64,000 nt of DNA. Origin: Geobacter sp. Lineage in GTDB: Bacteria > Desulfobacterota > Desulfuromonadia > Geobacterales > DSM-12255. The notes under the pieces are model-generated. The model did not search any database. It saw only the letters and a program-made list of their open reading frames with translations, and had not been told where the DNA came from. The stretch is taken from positions 1,054,001-1,118,000 of the forward strand of contig WKKR01000001.1 in assembly GCA_009684525.1 (NCBI GenBank), written 5' to 3'. The translations under genes were made by a program, and so were the position numbers. Shown piece after piece: positions 58,637 through 64,000 of this stretch. Position 1 is the first letter of the stretch. Every line of letters starts with the position of its first letter.

Positions 58637-59548
58637 ATGGAGTCGTTATACCTGAAAACATTCCTTGAAGTCGTACGCGCCGGGAGCATCTCACGGGCGG
58701 CTGACATACTCTGCGTGACCCAACCGGCTGTTTCCCGACGCATCAAGTTCATGGAGGATCAGTACGGGTTTCCCCTGCTCGATCGCACCGCCCAACACCT
58801 GAAACTGACCGAGGCCGGGCAGATTGTCCTGGAAAAAGCGGAAAAACTCCTGGAGATCGAATCGGAACTGCTGGTCGGCCTTCGCTCGCTCTCAAAAAAG
58901 ATTCATATCTCCTTCTGCTGCTCGCCGGCGTTCGGCATCGCCCATCTCCCCTGCATTCTCAAGGAGTTCATGCTGGATCACGCAGAAACTGCAGAGCTGC
59001 AGTTTATCTTCAGCAAGCCGGAGGAAATTGTCCAGGGGACGCAGGAAGGCCTCTTCGATCTGGCGTTGATCGAGCATTGCAACGCCATTGACCTGACGGA
59101 ATTCTGCACCTATCCGTTGCCGGGCGATGCCATGGTCTTTGCCAGCGCGCCAGCGCTCGGCCTTCCGACCCCTGAACTGGCTCTTGACGACCTGCTCGAC
59201 GTACCACTGTTTGTCCGCAAGGAAGGGTGCTGTTCGCGGATTCTCATGGAGGAAAACCTGCGCAGGATCGGCAGGGAGTTGCGTGAATTCAAAAAGGTCA
59301 TCGTCTATGACGATCTCCATGTCATCATCAGGTCCGTCCTCGACGGCGACGGCATCGCCTTTATCCCTCAAGACCTGTTCATCGACCATCTGCAGAAGGG
59401 ACTGCTCCACCAGCACACCTTGCCCGGATTCGTACATCACCGCAACCGGACCCTGCTGATGCGCGACAAGCGCCCGGAAACCACCAAACCGCTCAGAGAG
59501 TTTATTGACACCATTTTCCGCCACTTCGATCTGGACTCACCACTCTGA
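58637..59548 (+). CDS. LysR-family transcriptional regulator
   Basis: 303 residues. The N-terminal HTH is typical (LYLKTFLEVVRAGSISRAAD, CVTQPAVSRRIKFMEDQYG), followed by a two-lobed effector domain (IHISFCCSPAFGIAHLPCIL, LFDLALIEHCNAIDL). Effector-domain cysteines (Cys in FCCSP, EGCCSR) are numerous and could sense oxyanion or redox state. Divergent from the porin operon, its probable target. Confidence 0.9.
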   Translation: MESLYLKTFLEVVRAGSISRAADILCVTQPAVSRRIKFMEDQYGFPLLDRTAQHLKLTEAGQIVLEKAEKLLEIESELLVGLRSLSKKIHISFCCSPAFGIAHLPCILKEFMLDHAETAELQFIFSKPEEIVQGTQEGLFDLALIEHCNAIDLTEFCTYPLPGDAMVFASAPALGLPTPELALDDLLDVPLFVRKEGCCSRILMEENLRRIGRELREFKKVIVYDDLHVIIRSVLDGDGIAFIPQDLFIDHLQKGLLHQHTLPGFVHHRNRTLLMRDKRPETTKPLREFIDTIFRHFDLDSPL

Positions 59549-59585
59549 CCCACCCGCAGATAATCACCCGGCAAAAAAATCCCGC

Positions 59586-59625
59586 TTGACATTGTTTCTT
59601 GCCTATATGATTGTATAGTCATATA
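59586..59625 (+). promoter_or_regulatory. arsR promoter and operator
   Basis: TTGACA at 59586-59591, then GATTGT at 59609-59614 after 17 bp. A perfect 7 bp dyad TATATGA-N8-TCATATA (59604-59625) covers the -10 and start region, resembling ArsR-family operators, 15 bp before the arsR ATG. Confidence 0.7.
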
Positions 59626-59640
59626 AACAAGGAGCAGCGA

Positions 59641-59955
59641 ATGAACAATCCTACCGAATACCAGGCCGATATCCTGAAGGCCCTTGGACAGGCGACCCGT
59701 CTGAAGATCGTCGAGTTCCTGCGCGAGGGAGAGCGTTGCGTCTGCGAGATCTTCCCCGCCATCGGCGAGGAGCAGTCCAATACCTCCCGCCACCTGAACA
59801 CGCTGCAGGCCAGCGGCATCCTCTCCCGGCGCAAGGATGGGCTGAAGATCTACTACGCCATCAAGCACCCGGAAGTATTGGTCATCGTGGACCTGGCCAG
59901 ACAGATCATGGTCCAGGAGATCACCGGCAAAAACCTGCTGCTGCAAGCAGTCTGA
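59641..59955 (+). CDS. ArsR-family metalloregulator
   Basis: 104 residues, start at 59641 with AAGGAG upstream. Winged helix: ILKALGQATRLKIVEFLREG, the ERCVCEIF metal motif with Cys33 and Cys35 (ELCVCDL-like, the As(III)/Sb(III) site), then QSNTSRHLNTLQASGILSRR. It derepresses on metalloid binding. First gene of a co-directional cluster running to the window end; the operator in its promoter implies autoregulation. Confidence 0.93.
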   Translation: MNNPTEYQADILKALGQATRLKIVEFLREGERCVCEIFPAIGEEQSNTSRHLNTLQASGILSRRKDGLKIYYAIKHPEVLVIVDLARQIMVQEITGKNLLLQAV

Positions 59956-59966
59956 GATACCATCCT

Positions 59967-60914
59967 ATGCTGAAACAGTTCGCCGACTACCTCGTTTTCG
60001 ACCTCATGGGGCTCCAACCCGGCTCCGGGGCCGGTGAAGCGGCAGATTTCTTTATCTACGACACCGTCAAGATCTTCCTCCTTCTCGCCACCATCATCTA
60101 CGTGGTCGCCATCATCCGTTCCTGGTTCCCGCCGGAGCGGACCAAGCGGATCCTCTCCCACAACCGCGAATACGTCGGCAACGTCATGGCGGCGCTGCTC
60201 GGGATCGTCACCCCCTTCTGCTCCTGCTCGGCAGTGCCGCTCTTCATCGGCTTCGTGGAGTCGGGGGTGCCGCTGGGCGTGACCTTTTCCTTTCTGATCT
60301 CGTCCCCCATGGTCAACGAGGTGGCGCTGATCATGCTCTGGGGGATGTTCGGCTGGCGGATCGCCCTGATCTACATCGCTACCGGACTGCTGGTGGCCAT
60401 TGTAGCCGGCATGGTCATCGGCCGGTTGAAGATGGAGCGTTATGTCCAGGATTACGTCTGGGAGATGCAGGTCGGAAACGGTGAGATTGTGGAACAGGCG
60501 TGGCCGGAGCGGTTTGCCTATGCCCGCGAATATACCACGAGCCTCCTGAAAAAGATCTGGCCCTACGTGGTGGCCGGGGTCGGGGTCGGCGCCTTCATCC
60601 ATGGCTATGTGCCGCAGGATTTCCTTGCCCGCTGGGCCGGCCGCGACAACCCGTTTGCCGTCCCGGTTGCGGTGGCCCTCGGTGTGCCGCTCTACAGCAA
60701 CGCCGCCGGGGTGATCCCGATCGTCCAGGCGCTCACCGCCAAGGGGATGGCCATCGGCACGGTGCTGGCTTTCATGATGGCGGTCACGGCCCTGTCGCTG
60801 CCGGAGGCGGTCATCCTCAGCAACGTGCTGAAGAAACCGCTGCTGGCGACCTTCTTCGGCATCGTGGCCACGGCGATCGTCATCGTCGGCTATCTGTTCA
60901 ATGCCATTCTATAA
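59967..60914 (+). CDS. ArsP-like permease (DUF318)
   Basis: 315 residues, eight or so membrane segments. Signature: IVTPFCSCSAVPLFIGFVES, VTFSFLISSPMVNEVALIML and a C-terminal repeat LGVPLYSNAAGVIPIVQALT. The C-S-C-S pair in the membrane is the thiol site of ArsP/YraQ permeases, some of which export trivalent organoarsenicals. Twelve bp after arsR, so under ArsR control. Substrate unknown here; organo-As, -Se or -Hg species are all plausible. Confidence 0.88.
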   Translation: MLKQFADYLVFDLMGLQPGSGAGEAADFFIYDTVKIFLLLATIIYVVAIIRSWFPPERTKRILSHNREYVGNVMAALLGIVTPFCSCSAVPLFIGFVESGVPLGVTFSFLISSPMVNEVALIMLWGMFGWRIALIYIATGLLVAIVAGMVIGRLKMERYVQDYVWEMQVGNGEIVEQAWPERFAYAREYTTSLLKKIWPYVVAGVGVGAFIHGYVPQDFLARWAGRDNPFAVPVAVALGVPLYSNAAGVIPIVQALTAKGMAIGTVLAFMMAVTALSLPEAVILSNVLKKPLLATFFGIVATAIVIVGYLFNAIL

Positions 60915-60936
60915 TGGAGAGGCTCAAGGAGTAACG

Positions 60937-61938
60937 ATGGAGCGAAACCCCTTTTTCAACCGCGTGCTGATCTCGCTGGTCACGGCCTTCAGTTTCGTGG
61001 CCATGTCCCTATCGGGCATCGCCGCCTTCATCGTCCCCCAGGGGAAGGTCGCCTACTGGACCAACTGGACGTTTCTCGGCCTCTCCAAGACCCAGTGGGG
61101 CAACATCCACATCACCACCAGTGTCTTGTTCCTGGTCGCCGGCATCTGGCATACCTGCTATAACTGGACGCCGCTCATGCAGTATCTGCGCGGCATTCCC
61201 GGCCGGATGGCGGCTGGCTGGCGCGATCTGGCCATTTCCATCCTGATCACCCTCTTCTTCACCATCGGCGCCGTCACCAGGACCCCGCCGCTCAACTACG
61301 TCCTCGATTTCAACAGCTGGATCAAGGACGCCTGGGTGCGGACCCCTGCCGACGACCCGCCGTTCGGCCACGCCGAGCTGCTGTCGCTCAAGGGGTTCTG
61401 CAAGAAGATGTACATCGACCCGGATGAGGCGCTGCGGGAGCTGCAACGTGCCGGTTTGCACGTTGTCGACGAAAATGTCACCCTGGAGCGGATAGCCAGT
61501 GCAAACGGCGTTACCCCGGCCAAGGTTTACCAGGTGATCAGGAAGCTGGAACGGCCGGATTCATCGGTTTTGTTACCCGCTGCCGTGCCTTTGCCTGCGG
61601 CAACCAAGCCTGCTACCCCCGAATCGCCCCGTAAGAAAGCGACGGTAACGCCCGGCAAGCCAAGTGGCGCAGCAAAAGCGGACACCATGGTCCCCCGTTA
61701 CACCAACGACCTGGTGGTCGAACGGTTCGAGGGGAAAGGGATCGGCAGGAAGACCCTGGAGGCGATCTGCCTGGAGCTCAACCTGGACCCTGCCAGAATC
61801 AAGCAGAAACTGGCGGCTCAACAGATGGCCGTCAAGGATGACGAAACCCTCAAGGACGCGGCAAGCCGTCTGGGCGTGGTCCCGATCGAACTGCTCAAGG
61901 CCATGGTGGTTGGCGAACCGATAACCTCGGCAGAGTAA
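60937..61938 (+). CDS. DUF4405 membrane protein with C-terminal soluble region
   Basis: 333 residues. Three or four N-terminal helices (VLISLVTAFSFVAMSLSGIA, GNIHITTSVLFLVAGIWHTC, LAISILITLFFTIGAVTRTP). The histidines in IHITTSVLFLVAGIWH fit b-type heme ligands, as expected for the flavinylation-associated cytochrome family (DUF4405). The cytoplasmic part contains SLKGFCKKMYIDPDEALREL, a helix-turn pattern (ERIASANGVTPAKVYQVIRK), a Pro/Ala linker and two more short helical repeats. Start at 60937 with AGGAG-type site. Likely moves electrons across the membrane for the cluster's redox proteins. Confidence 0.8.
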   Translation: MERNPFFNRVLISLVTAFSFVAMSLSGIAAFIVPQGKVAYWTNWTFLGLSKTQWGNIHITTSVLFLVAGIWHTCYNWTPLMQYLRGIPGRMAAGWRDLAISILITLFFTIGAVTRTPPLNYVLDFNSWIKDAWVRTPADDPPFGHAELLSLKGFCKKMYIDPDEALRELQRAGLHVVDENVTLERIASANGVTPAKVYQVIRKLERPDSSVLLPAAVPLPAATKPATPESPRKKATVTPGKPSGAAKADTMVPRYTNDLVVERFEGKGIGRKTLEAICLELNLDPARIKQKLAAQQMAVKDDETLKDAASRLGVVPIELLKAMVVGEPITSAE

Positions 61939-61952
61939 GGAGGAGAACCTGC

Positions 61953-62210
61953 ATGGACCGCAAATATCTGGAACTGATCGGCATGGCCGCAGCCATCGGC
62001 ACCGAGTGCGGAGATTGACTGGAGTGGCATGCCACGGCCGCCCGTGAGGCGGGTGCCACTGCAAGAGAGCTGAGAGCAGCCATCAGAATGGCCCTCAAGG
62101 TTCGTCAAACAGTAATCGACACTCACGACAGATTCACCGTTTCTGTCAGGGAACGACTGGAGAGCCTGGCGGAACAGACAAAGGGAAAAGGGGAGAATCA
62201 TGGCGGGTAA
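61953..62210 (+). CDS. AhpD-like selenoprotein (in-frame TGA at 62016)
   Basis: 85 residues if the TGA at 62016-62018 encodes selenocysteine (residue 22). Reading: MDRKYLELIGMAAAIGTECG, D, U, then LEWHATAAREAGATARELRA and AIRMALKVRQTVIDTHDRFT. It is the carboxymuconolactone decarboxylase/AhpD core: a CxxC (here Cys19-x-x-Sec22) followed by x2-x-His and an alanine-rich helix pair. AhpD-like selenoproteins with CxxU are a known bacterial type. AAGGAGGAG precedes the ATG, 14 bp after the previous stop, and the end overlaps the next gene by 11 bp. A hairpin follows the TGA. Normal gene callers would miss it. Expected role: peroxide or thiol/disulfide reductase. Confidence 0.87.
62023..62060 (+). 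ncRNA. SECIS-like element in AhpD-like gene
   Basis: Outer stem AGTGGCA/TGCCACT (7 bp, perfect) enclosing inner stem CCGCC/GGCGG with apical loop CGTGA, G at loop position 2. The loop starts 25 nt after the TGA, within the usual bacterial SECIS range. Confidence 0.75.
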
Positions 62211-62562
62211 AAAAGGTTTCATCCTGTGTGTTTGCCAGGGCACGTGCCCAAGTTTTTCCAAGATGGATATCTTCGGAGTATTGTCCGATCTGCGGCGGGA
62301 GAAGCTGGTCGATTATGTCTGCCTCCATCCGCAACTCTGTGTGGGGGACGGCGAGGAGTTTCTCAAGACGCTGCTCTCCGGAGGCGAGACGGAGAAGCTC
62401 TACATCGCCGCCTGCGACCCGCAGATGCAGTCCAAGATGTACCGCGATGCCTTCGAGGCGGTCGGTTTCGACAAGACCCACCATCTGGCCCTGGACATCC
62501 GCAACAGGACGACTGAAGAGGCAGGTGCCGCAATCAAGGAACTGATCGCCGACAACCCCTGA
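62200..62562 (+). CDS. HdrA-like N-terminal domain protein
   Basis: 120 residues. Resembles the Fe-S N-terminal domain of heterodisulfide reductase subunit A: ILCVCQGTCPSF (Cys10, 12, 16), VDYVCLHPQLCVGDGEEFLK (Cys41, 47) and KLYIAACDPQMQSKMYRDAF (Cys72). The six cysteines would hold a [4Fe-4S] cluster. No FAD domain is present. Coupled to the AhpD-like gene by overlap and followed by a ferredoxin; likely an electron carrier pair. Confidence 0.8.
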   Translation: MAGKKGFILCVCQGTCPSFSKMDIFGVLSDLRREKLVDYVCLHPQLCVGDGEEFLKTLLSGGETEKLYIAACDPQMQSKMYRDAFEAVGFDKTHHLALDIRNRTTEEAGAAIKELIADNP

Positions 62563-62575
62563 AAGGAGAGCGGAT

Positions 62576-62857
62576 ATGGACATGTGGCGAGGAATCCCGC
62601 GAGAGGAGATCCCCTGGTTCCCGACCATCGACGACAGCAAATGCACGGGCTGCGGGGAATGCCTCTCCATCTGCAGGAATGGCGTTCTGGGGTTTGATGA
62701 GTCGAGCAGGACAGCACAGGTAACTAACCCATACAACTGTGTCGTCGAATGCAGTACCTGCGCCCGTCTCTGCCCAACCGAGGCGATCAGTTTTCCGGAT
62801 CAGGCGGCGTTCAGTGAATTTATCAAACAGAAACTGGCAACCGGGGAAAAACCATGA
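62576..62857 (+). CDS. 2[4Fe-4S] ferredoxin
   Basis: 93 residues. Cluster motifs C23-x2-C26-x2-C29-x3-C33 (KCTGCGECLSIC) and C55-x3-C59-x2-C62-x3-C66 (CVVECSTCARLCP); the second has an extra residue between the first two Cys, which may alter its redox potential. The N-terminal stretch RGIPREEIPWFPTID is typical of this ferredoxin subgroup. AAAGGAG precedes the start. Its stop overlaps the rhodanese ATG. Confidence 0.9.
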   Translation: MDMWRGIPREEIPWFPTIDDSKCTGCGECLSICRNGVLGFDESSRTAQVTNPYNCVVECSTCARLCPTEAISFPDQAAFSEFIKQKLATGEKP

Positions 62858-63330
62858 GACGATTTGCGCTGGCCTTCTACTGTGTTCTGATGACGATGCA
62901 ACTCACCCCCGCAGCAGCCAGTGCAGCGGAATCCGAATTCGAGACCTTTCTCAGACGCTTCGACTACGATACCAGGGCCGACATGAAGATTGACAGCAAG
63001 CGGCTACTGCAGCTTTTGAGCGAGAAAAAGGCCATCCTGATGGATATCCGTTTCAAGGAAGAGACAGCGGCATGGCGCATGGGATTCGGCCTGTTCATCC
63101 CCCTGAATGAACTCCCCAAGCGGTTGAATGAGCTCCCCAAGGACAAAATCATCGTCGTGGCCTGCCCGCACAAGGACCGTTCGGCCATTGCCATGGCCTA
63201 TCTGCGGAGCAAGGGGTACAACGCCCGCTACCTGGTTGACGGGCTGACAGGGCTGGCTGAAAACCTGCGCGGCGACAATGCCAGGGAGTTCATGGAAGAA
63301 CTGGAAAAGGCAGGAGCGCAACAGCGCTGA
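62854..63330 (+). CDS. Exported rhodanese-like protein
   Basis: 158 residues. Signal peptide ending near AAASA-AES. The rhodanese domain has ILMDIRFKEETAAWRMGFGL and FIPLNELPKRLNELP, and the active loop VVACPHKDRSAIAMAYL with catalytic Cys104 (C-x5-S), then GYNARYLVDGLTGLAE. Rhodaneses carry sulfane sulfur or selenium; a periplasmic one next to thioredoxins suggests S/Se delivery or oxyanion reduction. Confidence 0.9.
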   Translation: MRRFALAFYCVLMTMQLTPAAASAAESEFETFLRRFDYDTRADMKIDSKRLLQLLSEKKAILMDIRFKEETAAWRMGFGLFIPLNELPKRLNELPKDKIIVVACPHKDRSAIAMAYLRSKGYNARYLVDGLTGLAENLRGDNAREFMEELEKAGAQQR

Positions 63331-63359
63331 AATACAACGGACAAAAGGAGAAAACGGCA

Positions 63360-63587
63360 ATGAAGATCGAAGTATTGGGAACCGGCTGTGCCAAGTGCAC
63401 GACACTCTACGACAATGTGAAGGCGGCACTGGCAGAGCTGGGCAAGGAGGCGGAGGTGGTGAAGGTGCAGGACATCCCTTCCATCATGAAGTACGGGGTC
63501 ATGAGCACCCCGGCGCTGGTGGTGGATGGCACGGTGAAGTTTTCCGGCAAAGCACCGGGCGTGGCAGAACTGAAGGGGGTACTCTGA
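63360..63587 (+). CDS. Small thioredoxin-like protein (redox-active disulfide family)
   Basis: 75 residues, cytoplasmic. Active site GTGCAKCTTLYDNV (Cys10-x2-Cys13) and IMKYGVMSTPALVVDGTVKF with the cis-Pro. This is the short TM0996-type thioredoxin fold, often beside ArsR and ArsP genes. One-base stop/start overlap (TGATG) with the next gene. Confidence 0.92.
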   Translation: MKIEVLGTGCAKCTTLYDNVKAALAELGKEAEVVKVQDIPSIMKYGVMSTPALVVDGTVKFSGKAPGVAELKGVL

Positions 63588-63964
63588 TGCGCGGTCTCTT
63601 TGCTCTGGGTCTCCTATTGGTCGCCACCGTTGCCCACGCCGAACTCCCTTCGGCATCTCCCGCTGTCATCAGCAAGGCGCTGCAATCCGGCAAGCCAACC
63701 GTCATCGACCTGGGTGCGCGGACCTGCATCCCGTGCAAGAAGATGGCGCCGATCCTCGAATCCCTGGCCGGCGAATACCGGGGACGCGCCAGCATATTGT
63801 TCATCGACGTCCATGAAGATCAGGCCGCCGCGCAGAAGTTCCGGGTGCAGATGATTCCGACCCAGATCTTCTTCGACGCCCAGGGAAAAGAGATCAAGAG
63901 GCACATGGGGTTCATGGACAGGGAGGCAATCGTCAAGGAGCTGAAGGTAGCGGGCGCCCGGTGA
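63587..63964 (+). CDS. Exported thioredoxin-like protein
   Basis: 125 residues. Signal peptide MRGLFALGLLLVATVAHA; thioredoxin fold with DLGARTCIPCKKMAPILESL (Cys47-x2-Cys50) and FRVQMIPTQIFFDAQGKEIK (cis-Pro). A periplasmic thiol reductant, presumably recharged by the CcdA-like protein whose gene overlaps its stop. Confidence 0.92.
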   Translation: MRGLFALGLLLVATVAHAELPSASPAVISKALQSGKPTVIDLGARTCIPCKKMAPILESLAGEYRGRASILFIDVHEDQAAAQKFRVQMIPTQIFFDAQGKEIKRHMGFMDREAIVKELKVAGAR

Positions 63965-64000
63965 GTTTTCTCGACAACATCGAGCAGATCGTTGCTGCCT
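63961..64000 (+). CDS. CcdA/DsbD-like transmembrane protein, only the start in window
   Basis: GTG at 63961 overlapping the previous TGA (GTGA). The 13 visible residues read MSFLDNIEQIVAA. Position directly after an exported thioredoxin suggests a CcdA-type electron conduit; the sequence alone is too short to prove it. Confidence 0.5.
   Translation, partial: MSFLDNIEQIVAA

Overview
The window looks like a chromosomal segment from a Geobacter-type bacterium (Desulfobacterota, order Geobacterales). This is inferred from the high GC of most genes, a B12-dependent (class II) ribonucleotide reductase, a mercury-methylation pair hgcA/hgcB, a periplasmic redox cluster of a kind seen in metal reducers, a sigma-54 ammonium-transporter promoter, and two apparent in-frame UGA (selenocysteine) codons. 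No rRNA, tRNA or CRISPR array was recognised.

Layout. 1-7.5 kb (mostly minus strand): partial UDP-glucose dehydrogenase, tsaD-rsmA, a PIN-PhoH ATPase, a small lipoprotein, a cysteine desulfurase and a beta-helix lipoprotein. 7.9-10.2 kb: nrdJ behind two NrdR boxes. 10.3-24.6 kb: small exported proteins, a TauE-type permease, recQ, a Kef-type antiporter, a DUF3124-tag-CDF operon, a cupredoxin, a SlyD-like FKBP and an SPFH/GYF plus zinc-ribbon pair. 24.8-28 kb: sigma-54-driven amt and pepF. 28.3-34.1 kb: a 1516-residue secreted propeller/Ig/dockerin protein and a lipoprotein. 34.2-43.4 kb: envelope proteins (FlgO pair), a PstS-like binding protein with a chemoreceptor, a DUF815 ATPase, a lone OppC permease and an NtrC-type regulator. 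43.6-52.4 kb: an AT-richer foreign island with a type I restriction-modification operon (hsdR-hsdS-ATPase-hsdM) and an AAA/DUF4143 ATPase. 52.6-56.2 kb: marR-hgcA-hgcB diverging from arsC-acr3. 56.5-64 kb: a porin operon diverging from a LysR regulator, then a long co-directional run: ArsR regulator, ArsP-like permease, DUF4405 membrane protein, AhpD-like selenoprotein, HdrA-like protein, ferredoxin, rhodanese, two thioredoxin-like proteins and the start of a CcdA-like protein.

Most notable points. (1) A whole small gene at 61953-62210 is hidden by an in-frame TGA. Read through, it is an AhpD-family protein with a C-x-x-U active site, a hairpin sits at the position expected of a bacterial SECIS, and its end overlaps the next start codon. 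(2) The hgcA reading frame extends upstream through a TGA to a GTG with a good ribosome site right after the marR stop, again with a suitably placed hairpin, so HgcA here may be a selenoprotein. (3) The ATPase inside the restriction operon has a C-terminal R-x3-E...H arrangement like the anticodon nuclease PrrC. (4) A modular family of dispersed palindromic repeats is scattered through the window, and compensating changes between copies point to a folded structure.

How the genes fit together. The right-hand 12 kb reads as a metalloid and thiol/selenol redox region. An arsenate reductase and arsenite exporter share a palindromic promoter with a cysteine-rich MarR regulator that heads the Hg-methylation genes. 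The ArsR-led cluster combines membrane transport, a possible membrane cytochrome, Fe-S proteins and disulfide/selenol exchange. The restriction island is a defence module, probably with an RNase-based back-up.
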